A stretch of 64,000 nt of DNA from Holacanthus passer (Eukaryota; Chordata; Actinopteri; Pomacanthidae), in the NCBI GenBank assembly GCA_025331565.1, contig JAFREQ010000131.1:434001-498000 (forward strand), in the 5' to 3' direction. The first letter of the stretch is position 1, and each line of letters begins with the position of its first letter. Of the stretch, positions 11,901-23,500 are shown in pieces. The position numbers and the translations under genes were made by a program. A model generated the notes under the pieces. It was given only the letters and a program-made list of their open reading frames with translations. It ran no database searches and was not told the origin of the DNA.

Positions 11901-13315
11901 CCGGAGAGAACAGAGATGCTACAGTGTAGCAAAGTCTTAGTTTGCCATTTTGTTTTGCCAAACTCAAACATTACCCCCTTCTCTCTGCTGTCTCTCTCAG
12001 GCTCCATGCTGCGGTCTCCATGAAAACAGCATCTTTAAGCAGCCTGGTCCAGTGGAGGCTCTGAAACAGATGTTTTTCAGACTGCAGGCGGTGGAGGCAC
12101 AGCTTCAGCAACAACAGCAGGCATCAGTAACTCCAACACTCACTGACAGGCTACAAACAAAAGATATTTCAGTGAAGCAGGTATGAACATTCACACTGCA
12201 GGTCACCAACCTGAATAGAAGTGTGTTCAACAAGGAAGCATGTTTCAGGGAAAATGGAAATATAGTTGTTCACAACACTAAACAAACACTATTGGAATTA
12301 TTTCATCCATTCATCATTCATACAGAGTTCCTAGATACACTTCATGACTTTGCTGCCAACATTAAACTGTGTTGTCAGGAACAAACCTAACTCTGTATGG
12401 TTACGTGTTTTGTATAGAATGTTAACAAGTCTCAGGCTATATGGAGTTGTGTTTGCATTTCAGAGGCCTGAAGCTGAAGCTGAGCTGGAAAGTTTTGCTG
12501 GTGGACCGTCACTACAGAGGTAACTGCAACTAAGCACATGACACATAAGATTTCTCACATCAGGATTAACATCAAAGTGACTGTGTAGAGTGAACTAACG
12601 CTGCTGTAACTTGATGATCCCCACATATCAGGACTAGTCCAGGAGAAGTCAGGTATCAGATCAGAGATAGAGACAGCCGTGCTAGCAGTGTGGGTCTAGG
12701 GATGGCACGGTTGCTCTCTCAGTCAGTCCACCACTTTGGTCCAGACTGAAATATCTCAACAACTTTTGCGTGAATTGCCATGGAATTTAGTGTTCTCCAT
12801 AGAAAGAGCACTAATGATTTTAGTGATCCTTTTTCACCATCAACAAGTTGTCACTTATACTGTGACATATTCTATGGACTGGCACCAAATTTTGTACACT
12901 ACTACTACTACTACCACTACAATATAACTCTTGTGTAACGACATCCGACATCCAGACTCATTTCATAATGTACAGTAATGTAATAAACTAATTAAAAAAC
13001 TCCTTTGATAAAGTTCCATTGTTTGATATAAAATGACTCTTTTGGTGTAAAATGAATGAAAATGAAGTCTCATCTCATCATTGCAGTTACACAGTCACAC
13101 CATGTGGTTAAATATAGTTTGTAACTGAATTGTTTGCATTTTTGATGAATATTTCCATCATCAGAGCTCTGCTCCACCTGAGCCGTCTGAAGATGTTGGT
13201 GGAAGAACCCAGAGAGAAACACAGGGAGAAAGACGAGGAGAAAGACGAAGATGAAGGACGCTACTCCTCTTCATCTGCTGACGGATTCATCTGCACTCAG
13301 CAGAAACCCTCCTGA
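5955..13315 (+). CDS. las2: LAS2 / C18orf54-like protein (14 coding exons)
   Basis: My exon model is 5955-6089, 6512-6668, 7227-7394, 7618-7765, 7871-7940, 8546-8747, 8912-9000, 9420-9528, 9622-9714, 11120-11213, 11304-11361, 12001-12180, 12464-12519 and 13165-13315. All junctions are GT-AG and in phase, giving 1710 bp (569 aa). The N-terminus (about residues 13-62) has the family signature: ESTV.SLLSS, then FRYRDK, then an YESAS.ALDAYITDFE stretch. A second conserved block is the W..SNKTDM..SGITSVPDLKYP segment in exon 6. A Q-rich helix (exon 12) and a Lys/Glu-rich tail follow. The human gene is the candidate at a lung adenoma susceptibility locus; its molecular role is unknown. The donor after exon 1 (AAG|GTTCAC) is weak but the junction fits the family. 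Exon 5 is the least certain. Confidence 0.78.
7075..7122 (+). repeat. LINE-tail-like fragment in las2 intron 2
   Basis: The phrase AGATAAACCTTTATTCGTCC followed by CACAGTGGGGAAATT is a short motif found widely at 3' ends of fish retroelements. Only about 45 bp are recognisable. A similar fragment lies near 35580-35620. Confidence 0.5.
9715..11119. other. Long intron 9 of las2-like gene
   Basis: This 1.4-kb intron is the largest in the gene. Apart from the SINE relic near 10.3 kb I see no feature in it. Confidence 0.5.
10260..10373 (-). mobile_element. Degenerate tRNA-derived SINE head
   Basis: Read on the minus strand it starts GGTGTCCTGG, passes a corrupted B-box-like stretch (CCCAGTTACAATG) and ends with GGGACTTTTGTTGCATGTCA followed by a C-run and TTTCTATCTC. 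This matches the common teleost SINE whose 3' portion reads GGGACC..TGCTGCATGTC. The A box is mostly lost. It lies in las2 intron 9. Confidence 0.5.
12728..12930 (+). repeat. Teleost interspersed repeat A, copy 1 (las2 intron 13)
   Basis: The block beginning CCACCACTTTGGTCCAGACT is shared with the copy at 61020 (the first 37 bases are identical) and reads on with diverged repeats of the phrase GGCACCAAATTTTGTACA. It ends in a short ACT run. A third, minus-strand copy lies near 25495-25660. The family is frequent in percomorph genomes; I do not know its formal name. Confidence 0.7.
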
Positions 13316-15036
13316 AGGGACTCCCTGTCAGTGCCATCACCTGTCAGTGTTCTCACTGTCCTCTTCTTAGTGTTTCCTATCACCTCCAGATAGGCTACAG
13401 CAAAAGGTGCAGATGAATCTGGATGAAACTTGCACTGGATTTTGTGATTAAGATGAAAAGGTGGAATTCATCAAAACACTAACACAGCACAGAGACCAAA
13501 GAAGACTCATTAGGAAATTCATGAAATGTGTGTTGAAGCCATATGAAGCGTTACAATGAAGGAAGCTTGGAAACTTTTGAACACAGTTGACTGTTCTGCT
13601 TGAAATTTTGGAATTAATCAATGTTGTCCATGAAAGGAACAGTCTGATGAGAGGATCAGATCAATAGACATAATACTAAGTCACTAACATACTCATACAC
13701 TTTTTACATTTCTGTGTCTACATCTGTTCAAAAAAAGACAAATGAAAATCAGCCTTCAAACAACTGTGAAGCTGTCTGGTTTCCATGTTGTTTTTTTTAC
13801 TGGAGCAAGACTTGCAGTGCTTCCAGTGTTTGTGCTCAGCTAAGACTTTTCTCTGTACTGGACCCAGAGATGAAACTGTTATACATCTTCTCATCTGACT
13901 CTGTTGATGACAGAAAACAAGAGGATTTGTTGTAATGTCACAGTGTTGCTCTTTAAATGCCAAGTGCCAAATGCAATGTTATGGGCAATCAGACTCTAAC
14001 TGAGAGAAATGACAAGACAGACAAAAATATCTTTATAATATAAATATAATATCTTTCAACATACACCAAGCATCTGTTCAGCTGTTGAGACACTGTTGGT
14101 GTGAAATTGATGTGTGAAAGTGCCAATGTGAATGGGGAATATAATGTCTATTTGTTGCACTGAAAATGTATTGATATTAATGATACATCTTTTTATTTAT
14201 AGCCAGGCTAGACTCAGCAAGACTTTTGAGATGGCAGTGTCATAACGCTAGCTGTATGCATTTAATATGTATTAACATGTTAGCATGCTAACATTCTAGT
14301 TCATACAACTAGGAGTGTAATAATATAAAAGTGCCTGAAAACAAACACACGGACGCCTCATGTCAGCCACTTTTTTTGGCTCTCAGACTGTCAGTGTTTT
14401 CTCTCTTGCTTCACATTTGGAACCACATCAGCATTCAGACAGGTGACCTGACTACGAAAAGATATTTGTTTTCTAACAGATCCATTGTTAATGTTTAATA
14501 TAAGATATTTGTCCTCAGCAGCTCTGATCTGATTTGTCCTCAAACAGCTCAAATTAAAACACCCCTTAATTTACAACCATTGTGGTGTCAGCTCAGTTTT
14601 AATTTTTATTAAGGATAATGAGGACATTGACAGGAATTGGAACTCTTTCATAACTTTTCATAACTATTTGGTAATTTTGTTATGTAACAATGGAGTTGCT
14701 GCCATACCTTTTTGTTCAGGTTTTTGCTAATTGTTTTGGTTAATGATAAGGGATTGAGTCCACGTGGTTCACATGCGATGCACAGTTTTACAGTAAGTAA
14801 CAATATAACATTTGATGTCAAGATGGTTTTTTTAAAGAAATTGTTATGAATTTCCTCTGAAATCAGGATCCAGCAGTAATCTGTAATCATAATAAAAATT
14901 AGATTTAAAATGGAATTAGAGTTGGGTGTCATCCTCAATACTTTTTGGTCACTATGATCAAAATGCATCCATTGTATTAAATACTGTTAAGTAGGGCCTA
15001 CTGAAAGCATTGAATCAGATCAGATTTGTAATCTTA
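13316..15036. other. las2 3' UTR and convergent intergenic region
   Basis: This region lies between the las2 stop and the spag16 3' end; the two genes are convergent. No AATAAA is close to the las2 stop; an ATTAAA-like site near 14552 is a weak candidate. No other gene or repeat is recognised. Confidence 0.45.
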
Positions 15037-15042
15037 TTTATT
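15037..15042 (-). terminator. Candidate polyadenylation signal of spag16
   Basis: TTTATT on the plus strand is AATAAA on the spag16 strand, about 205 bp after the stop codon. Its use is inferred. Confidence 0.4.
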
Positions 15043-15245
15043 CTTTTGTCAGATCCTAATTTAAATTACAATTGTGCAGCTGCTATTGTTAAGACATGAA
15101 AGATTCTTGTTTTCTGTTGTTCACTGAAAAAACGATTTCTCAAAGTGAGCCACCAGAAAAAAATGTGTATTAACATAAGAAAAAAAAAATCATCATGTTG
15201 ACAGCAGGATAATCTGATTGTCATGTAAATCATCATCAGCTGGTA

Positions 15246-18042
15246 TCACTTCAGTCTTTCACTCACATTATGACTCGACCAAATGTTAATCACTCCATCA
15301 CTCCCTGCTGATATCACAGTCTCCCCCTTATGGTCAAACGTCACGCTCTGCACGCCATCGCTGTGTCCCAGCAGACTGTTCACCATGCAGGAATCCACCT
15401 CCACCACCCTGACCAGACCGTCACTGCTGGAAACAGCCAGCGTCTTCCCTGATGGGCTGAAGGCCATCTGGTTGGCAGCCAGTGGCCCCGCATCTACCGT
15501 GGCCACAGCTAACGCAGGCTTCCTGATGTCCCACAGGTTGATGATGCCGCCTGAGTCACATGAAGCCATGACATTGCCTGCCTGGCTGAAGGTGGTGTGG
15601 TTGCAGGGGTGCTGGTGTCCATGGAAGGTGGTGGTGCAGACATCCAGCCTGGCGTCCCACAGGGCGAGGGTTTTGTCAGCCGAGCAGGTGAGGAGGAGAT
15701 TGGAGAAGGGCAGGAAGAAGACACTGTTGACAGAAGCAGTGTGGCGACGCAGAGTGAGCCGGCAGCGCTGGCTGTTCAGGTCCCACAGCTTGGTGGTTCT
15801 GTCAGCAGAGCAGGACGCCAGGAAGTGACCACACGAGTGGAAGGAGCAGCCCCAGGTGGACTGGCTGTGACCAGACAGGGTCAACACACAGCAGCCACGA
15901 GAGAAATCCCAGAGCTTCACCTGCAGGAAGAACGATCCAGGAGTCAACCACAGGACAAGAAGACCAGGAGAACAGAGAGGAGCAGAAACCTCACTGAGAC
16001 ACTTTATGTTAGGCTTTTCTTACCATAGTGTCTCCACTTGTTGTTGCCAGTTTTGCTCCATCAGGGTGAAAACTGCAGCCGGACAGCCAATCAGAGTGAC
16101 CTTCACCTGTCAGTACCATCTGACCAACCTGGCAATACACATTACTTGACATCAGCCAATCAGAGAGACCCTCAACCGTCAACAAAATGATACTGACTTA
16201 CCTTTTCTTTTCCTCATTTTCTAACCTTTTGTTGTACTTTATCTCAGTTATCTCAGTCTTATTTCATCTCATTTTGTCTGCAATGTGTAAGCTATCACAT
16301 TTTTCTCATCTCACCTCAAATTTTATCATCTTACCTTGATTTCACCTTATTACATTTTGTAACTGATCTTTTAACTCATTTTGTTTCATCTGTATCATCT
16401 CATAACTTTTCTCACAGTATCTTTTTAAAAAAAATTTCATTTGATCTCATTTTATGTTATAGTAAATCTATTCCCTCAGCCTTTATTGAATATTATTTAT
16501 CTCCCTATGTAATAAATTACATCTTTAGTATCTCAACTCATTTGTCTCATCTACTAACTAAATTTAATCTCATCACATTTCATTGTATTTCATCACTTCT
16601 TATCTCATGTCATCTTGTCTCATCTCAGCTTGACGTACCTCCTTTTTTAACTAATACTTTCTAGCTTTTATAGCAGCATAGCATTATAGCATTTATCGCA
16701 TTATAGCATTTGATCTAATCTCTCTTTATTTCTCTCTTTATTTAACATTTTGTCTTACCTTGTATCTCATCTTATAGTATCTTGTCTCCTTTCAGTTTGT
16801 TTTATCTCAACTTATAATACTCTATTTTAGATTATTTTTCTCATCTTAACTCATTTGACAGCATCTCATCTAATCTCTAATCTCATCTTTTTGTCTCATC
16901 TTCAGCTATCTCTATCCTTTTTTCATTGATTTGTCTTGTCTCGTCTCAACCTATTTGACAGAATCCCATCTCATATTTTGTCTCATCTCATATGCCTTTC
17001 TGTCCCATCTTATCTCATGTCATTTAATCGTTCCATCTCTCTCATGGATTCAAACACTTCCTCTTACCTTTTCTCCGTTGGCTGGCAGCGCCCACAGCCT
17101 CCAGCTGCAGTCGTCACTGGCGGAGGCAAGGATCCATTTTCGTGGATGGAGGTCGATGCAACTGACGGGAAGCTTGTGGGCCTTGATGGAGCAGGACAAG
17201 TTGAAGGAAGTGAGGTTTTCCCCATTTTCAAAATTCACCTGAGCCAGATGAGAGTTCACCGGCCCGCTGCAGACAGGAAACTCTGTGTCCTTTTGATGTC
17301 TGGTTATGGTGTCTTTTACTGGTGATTGTTCATCACCAATGCTCCTTTTGGTGCTTCTCTCTTTCTTGATTTGGGATTTATCCTGATTCAGTCTTGCTTC
17401 TGCTGTGTTTTGAACCCTGTCCTTTTTTAGAATGATGAGCATTTTCTGCCTCAGAGCTGCTTGATATTTCTCATCTAGCTGCCTCAGCACTGGCTTGTAG
17501 GACTCCAGGTGTTTCTTCAGCTGTTTGAAGTCCTCGATCAGCCTGTTTTTGTCCTCAGCGACTCGTCTGTACCGTAGCCGGTGGAAGTCCCTCTCCCTCT
17601 GCATCCTCACCAGGCTTTCCCCTGCTGACAGCACCTCCTGTCTGAGCAGGTCTGTCTCTCTGCGGACCGTCTCCAGCTCACTGTGGAGGAGCTGCCTGTG
17701 TGTGAGAGCATCAGGGATGAAGAAGACGCCCGTCACTGCCATTGTCAGAGTTTCTGTCAGGAGTTTCTGAGCTGAACCGTACCACTCTGCCTCAAAGCTG
17801 TTCAAAGTCCGAGTCAGGCCAGCTCTCCGGAGGAAGTTCCTCAGGAAGTCGTCCACTGCCTCTGGGATTTTTAGCATGATTTGTTGTTTGGATGATCCAG
17901 GTTTTCTCCTGGAAGCAGTGGAGAAGGCAGCCTCTCTCATCGCCTCCTCAAAGTCCTCCTCCTCAACACTCCTCCTCTCATCCTCCTCAGAGACATTCTC
18001 TTTGTTCTCCCACTCTGCTCTTCCTTTTCTCCTTGCTGACAT
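15246..18042 (-). CDS. spag16: Sperm-associated antigen 16 (PF20-type central-apparatus WD40 protein)
   Basis: Coding exons on the minus strand are 18042-17068, 16128-16024 and 15920-15246, all GT-AG and phase 0, giving 325+35+224 = 584 codons (human protein about 631). The N-terminal half is a charged region, then a helical segment (AVDDFLRNFLRRAGLTRTLNSFEAEW begins near residue 62) and a long coiled coil (about 125-210). The C-terminal half is a WD40 propeller with repeat endings WRLWAL, VKLWDF, TKLWDL, LALWDA, INLWDI and INIWS. Exon 2 carries the HSDWLSGCSFHPDGAKLATT repeat. SPAG16/PF20 is an axonemal central-pair protein needed for motile cilia and sperm tails. An X-box lies 36 bp upstream of the ATG. 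The odd point is only three coding exons, far fewer than the human gene. Confidence 0.92.
16180..17045 (+). repeat. Degenerate TCTCAT-rich simple sequence in spag16 intron 1
   Basis: About 0.85 kb of the 939-bp intron consists of variants of (A/T)TCTCAT, CATCTTAT and TTGTCTCATC, with no long perfect run. It looks like an old, heavily mutated simple-sequence tract. On the transcript strand it is rich in ATGAGA and ATAAGATGAGA. Confidence 0.7.
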
Positions 18043-18077
18043 TTTCTCTCCTCTGTCTTTGGGCTTCTTGTTTACAT

Positions 18078-18091
18078 GTTGCCACAGTAAC
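18078..18091. promoter_or_regulatory. RFX X-box in spag16 promoter
   Basis: GTTGCC-AC-AGTAAC fits GTNRCC N(0-3) RGYAAC exactly. It lies 36 bp upstream of the spag16 start codon. X-boxes bind RFX factors that drive cilium genes, which fits an axonemal protein. Function is inferred. Confidence 0.7.
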
Positions 18092-18303
18092 TGTGCTCAG
18101 AGCAGCTGAGTTCAACCTGCTCTCTCTGTTGTTGAACCTCTTACCATAGCGAATTTGAAATATTCAATATATAACAAGAACAAACAAAGATATTCTTTTA
18201 GAAGAAAGACATTTTTGAATAAAACGTCTCGTAAATAAAATTATAATATTTACAGTTAAGTTAATTTTGGGTCTTTGCATTCAAATGCAGTATGATTTGC
18301 TTA

Positions 18304-18317
18304 CCACCAGAGGGCGC
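18304..18317 (+). promoter_or_regulatory. CTCF-like core motif in the spag16/wdr91 divergent promoter
   Basis: CCACCAGAGGGCGC fits the vertebrate CTCF core CCASYAGRKGGCRS at all 14 positions. It lies between the two divergent genes. Occupancy is not known. Confidence 0.65.
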
Positions 18318-18341
18318 TCCGGGTTCCCGCTAGCTGGCAAC

Positions 18342-18364
18342 GTCACATGAAGCCGTCACATGAC
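18342..18364. promoter_or_regulatory. Two TCACATGA M-boxes upstream of wdr91
   Basis: GTCACATGA (18342-18350) and GTCACATGAC (18355-18364) are two M-box/E-box sites 13 bp apart. MITF/TFE-family factors bind such sites and regulate lysosomal genes, so the pair suits an endolysosomal gene. A likely untranslated exon of wdr91 starts just after and ends at 18409 with donor GTAAGT. Confidence 0.5.
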
Positions 18365-18409
18365 TGTCAGTGGGCAAACACAACAGGAAGAGAGTTTGTC
18401 TTTGTTGTT

Positions 18410-20545
18410 GTAAGTATTTTACACATTATTGCATTCAGACCTGGACAGAGGAGCAGCTCTCTGTGCTCCAGGTCTTAAATAACGTTGATTCCATTGTCGC
18501 TGGTTGAAGGTTTTGTTTCACGGCGGTTCCTACTCTTGTTTTGCACGAACAAAACGCACTTCATTTGAAACTTTGTCAATTGGATATAATCTTGACTGTC
18601 AACCGAGGTACGTGAATATTAAGCTAGGACATAAGAGGTTTATTGTACAAACGGGACTCGCTTGTTCATTCGGCACATGTCTAAACCTCCAAAGTGTTGT
18701 TCAAAAGCGTCAGGATGTCAATGTGAAATGTAACAGTCGTCGGTCATGGTGGCGCAAACGCACACATCGCTGCAGAGAAGCAACTAACTGGAGCTTCTCT
18801 GACATTGTAACTGAACACGGATATCTTAAACATATCTCAGTCAGCGAAGTCACCAATGTTTGGTGTTTATTCAGGTGAAGACTGCGGCCCTTTCTTATAT
18901 GTGTCGAGTTTTATGGGATGTTTTGGCTTGAAGGTTGTTTTTTTTTAGTAAGTGAAAGCGGAAGGAATCAGAACTACTCACTACAGAAGCCGTTAGATTC
19001 AAACACTCATTTTATTTTAGACCTTTCTGCTTTTAATAAGGTCGGGACAATTTACATAGTTAAATATCATATGCATTCATATATAGGTATGTGCTGTATA
19101 GAGCGTTTGGCTAATGCTACTGTGGTTAACTGCAGGTTGATGATTGAACCTGATGTGTGTTGGGATCATAGACTGAAATGATACTCAGCAGCATTTTAGA
19201 GGTTTGCTGTTGAACGATTAGGTCTGTAGATGAAGCTTTGTATGGCCTTTCGTGCAAATAAGACTCTGTATGAAGAGTGGAAGTGACAACAATGAATTGA
19301 TCAAAACGAAGATGCTGGTGAAAAATAAAGGGGTGAAAAAGGTGTGAAATTTAAAAAAAATGGAGAGATCAAGAGATTTGATTAATTGAAAGCCAAGTTG
19401 ATTAAAATAGTTTTGATATGATGAAAACAGAGATGTTTCATATTGATTCCCTGTGTCACATCCATCATTCACAACACAAAATTGCCACTTATCATTTAAG
19501 GAAAGTGGCCTCAAATGTGTAAGTGTCAAAAATAAATAGAGTGATAAATTGTCTATTGATTCGATAAAGTTAAATTACATTTTATTTGAAAAAGTGTTCT
19601 GATAATCAACAAGGCCTATTACTGTCTACTGTCTACCATTCATCATTCACAATACCCAACTGACATTTATCATTTACAGCAGTCAATTTTTGTTGCCTCC
19701 ACCCAAAATGTCAGTCAAAACCCACACCCAATGACTTGAGTTTTTGACTCTCAACTTGCTGGCCTAGGCTGTTTGTGAGCTTTTATCAGAGAGATGGTTC
19801 AAAAAGGAGATGGTGCACCAGTTATTTCCTGCTTCTGTGTCAGAAGGGGCAGAAAAGCCCCTCGGGAGACTAGCAGCAGGTCCTGAGTCTATTCAGTCCA
19901 ATGGGAGAAGTGAACATGAGCACAGATTATGACTGGTTCTTTTGCCACATAGTCTCTGAAGTTAATACTGGACACATTTTTCACAAGCCACATATCTTCT
20001 GAACATTCTGACACTAAATGGCATTTTTCAGGAAGACAAATCGGGAGGAAAATAACTTTGTTCTGAACTTGTCTCTGTCTGAGCAACATGCTCTTGTGAG
20101 ATTTAGCAACACAGAACATGCATACTATGAATATTAAGTTAGCAGATAAAATCGAGTGGTAAAAAACAGTAAATTTGTACTGTATTTAGAATTGTATATT
20201 TTGCTTTGGTCACTTAGGAGACAGTAAGTTCATACTGTTTCATACCATTGCTGCAGCTTGTAATGTGGAGACCAATGTGTAGTGTGTAGACCATCTTTGT
20301 TTTTATCTTGACATGGTGTCAGCAAGTCAAAAACTGGATCAGTTAAGTCAGTGGGCGTGGTTATCACCTCCTAGTTTTCACTCAAAATACAGTACAACTT
20401 CACAATTTAAGTGAATGATTACAGAAGACGCAGAAATGACTTTAATATAAGTTTTTTTCTGATTGGTCGTAAATTTAGAGGAAAACCACATATTATAATT
20501 ATTATTGTAAAAGTGTATTATGCTGTGTTACATTGTACCTTGCAG
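18410..20545 (+). other. Probable first (5' UTR) intron of wdr91
   Basis: The donor GTAAGT at 18410 and the acceptor CCTTGCAG ending at 20545, 14 bp before the ATG, support one intron here. The 124-codon ORF at 18504-18878 shows no domain and is treated as chance. A pair of about 40-bp direct repeats (CATCATTCACAA...TTATCATTTA) occurs at about 19460-19499 and 19637-19676. Confidence 0.45.
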
Positions 20546-20559
20546 GGTTAGAGGTCACC

Positions 20560-23500
20560 ATGGGGTCGGCAGTGGAGAGGACAGACGAACATGTGAGAGA
20601 GTATCTGATCTACCGCGGCTTCACCAGCACTCTGAAACACCTGGACAGCGACATTAAAGCTGACAAGGAGAAAGGCTTCAGGGTACAAACTGGAAATGTG
20701 GATAGATATATTTTTGTCTAAAGGACTTGTTTAAGAATTCTTTTTTTTATAACCTGCAAAGGGGATGTTTTAGAGACAGATTATTTTCAGACGGGTTTAT
20801 TTTCAGGTTTGTCTTTGATATAGAACATCTTCCATCTGCAGGTGGATAAGATCATTGATCAGCTCCAGCAGTTTGTCCAGAGCTTCGACCTGTTTGGTCT
20901 GAAGGAGTACTGGCTTTACCTGGATAGACGTCTGTTCTGCAGACTAGAGGATGTTTACAAATCCACAGTCAACAAACTGAGAACCAGTCTGTACAGATAC
21001 TACGTCATCAACACCATCCAGGTAACATTTTGTAGAGAAATCAAGCACACTGGACTGTATGTTTCCGAAACAGAGCAACAGTTAATTCTCCCTTTCTATC
21101 CTTCCAGAGAGGAAACCTGGAGAAGACTCAGGAGTTTTTCCAAAAGCAGGCCATAGAGCTGCAGGGTCAGGCTGAGTGGCGTGATTGGTTCATCCTGCCA
21201 TTTATCCCTATGCCTGAGCAGAACCCTGCCTTCTCTCCGTACTTCTCCCGCCAGTGGGCCGACACCTTCCTGGTTTCACTGCACAACTTCCTGTCTGTCC
21301 TCTTTCAGTGTATGCATATCCTTCAGCTGAATCCATAGCTGTGTTGTTACAAGTTGACATTTTATTGTCCAGTCCGTGTTGTAATGCATGCCTGAAACTG
21401 TAGAGGGTGTCACATTCATACACTGTGTCTGTGCCATATAAACTCTGGATTATCTGGTTTCTGGTCCTTAACTGGTTTTCACCCCAGCCTGTCCTGCTCA
21501 GTTTTGATGCTGAAGTCCAGAAGACAATCAGCCTGGCAGAAGAGAATGAGCAGCTCAGCCAGCTGGTGAGAAGAATATAATTTATGTGTTGAAACATTTA
21601 CAAGTTTTAACTTGTTTTTTTAGTGGAAAAAATAAGTCAAAAGTATAATTAAAAATTTTAAGTCTCCTGTGGTTAAAGTAGTTCCTGTTAATGGTTCACC
21701 AATTTCAATTTCATTCTTTTTACTTTAAAAACTCCCAAATTTAAATATTCCTATCATTTACATATTTGTACACACATGGTCTTTATGATGAAAAATTCCA
21801 AAGATTAACTTTAAAAGTCTGAGTTTAAAAAGTTCCATAATCCATCCATCCATCCATCTTATTCGGGGCGAGGTCACAGTGGCAGCAGGTTAAGCAAAGT
21901 AGTCCCTCTCCCCTGCAATGTTTTCCAGCTCCTCCTGGGGGATCCCAAAGTGTCCCCAAGTCAAACGAAATATATAATCTCTTCAGCGTGTTCTGGATCT
22001 AACCTGGGATCTCCTACCAGTAGTTGGCTAGAAAACCTCCAGAGGAAGGCAAACAGGAGGATTGCGATCAGAGGCTTAACCACCTCAACTGGCTCTTTTC
22101 AACACAAAGGGGCAGCAGCTCGACTCCGAGCTCACTCTGGATGTCTGAGCTCCTTACCCTCTCTCTGAGGCTGAGCCCAGCCACCCTATGGATGAAACTC
22201 ATTTCAGCTGCGTATCAGTGATCTCATTCTTTTGGTAACTACCCAAACTTGTGACCATAGGTGAGGGTTGGAATGTAGTTCAACCAGTAAATCAAAAACT
22301 TTGCCTTCCCGTTCAGCAACGATCTGGTACAACGCCCGCATTACAGCTGACACCACACCAATCATACTCACTCTCTCACTTGAAATCCTTCAAATGGGGC
22401 AACTCATTCCAAACCTGGAGGGAACAATCCATTGTTTTCTGGGAGAGACGCATGGTCTCAGACATGGAGGTGCTGACTCTCATCCTGACTGCTTCACACA
22501 CGGCTACAAACCACAGTCAGATGAAGCTAACAGAATACATCATCTACAAAGAGCAGAGGAGCATTTGCAGGTTAGGACAGGGTAAAAAAAGGTCCCATGA
22601 TTTAGTTAAAGAACGCTCCACAATCATGTTTGAAAAGTTTCCTTATTTAGGAGAATTGCCCATTATCTAATTAAAAACTCCCATCATTTGGTCAAAAAAG
22701 TCATCATTTCTTAGAAGCCCTTCTTGTTAAAAAAGTCTCACTATTTATCCCCTCATTCGGTTTAAAAAAGTCCCACTGTTTGTAACATGTGTCGTGAAAT
22801 TCAAAAAGAACCATCCCGCCTCCTCATGTCCAGTGCCCATGACATTTAAGCAATCAATTTTTCAAATGTAGCAACATTTAATCTGAACAGCCCTGACATT
22901 ATTGTTGATCATTTATTTTGATAATTTTGTCTCAGCAGTGCCATGCTGAGGTTTGGTTAGATGGTACTGAGATATAATTTTTTGTCTTGTTGTATCTGAC
23001 CCGTTTGTCTCATCTTATCTCGTCCAGGTGTTTGTCCTGCAGACAGAGAGCCGGGACCAGAGGGATGGAGATGAAACGGTCCACCACAAGCTGCCAGTAT
23101 ACGTCCAGAACATGGACCGCCTTGGAGACACTGAGCTGTGAGACACTATCACTGTCTTTACTGATGACTGAGTACAACTAAGATAGCTGCCATACTGTTA
23201 TACATACATGCTGTTTTTTAAACGTTTATTGTGTTGATGCTTGACTTAAAAGACAGTTGGCAACATAATGTTTTTAACCAAAATTATTGGACCAGGATTC
23301 AATATTCTTCTAACCGATGCTGGGGGGAGGGGGGTTGGCACTCCTTTGGTGCACCCAAGATGGCTGCCATGTTTTGAATGAAATGGAATGATTTTTTTTC
23401 TGATGTATCTGAATCTCTGGATAAAGACTGTGAGGTACCTACTACAGATAGAGGTACTAGATTAACAGGTATACAGTAAGTTCTGGTTTTACATCAGTCT

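Noticed and set aside
15283..16028. Long plus ORFs (181 and 143 codons)
   Set aside because: Antisense shadows of the WD40-coding exon of spag16.
18504..18878. 124-codon plus ORF between spag16 and wdr91
   Set aside because: No domain, ordinary composition, and it lies within a likely 5' UTR intron of wdr91 with good splice sites on both sides.
22251..22670. 139-codon plus ORF in wdr91 intron 4
   Set aside because: Antisense reading of an RTE-like LINE fragment that is itself on the minus strand.
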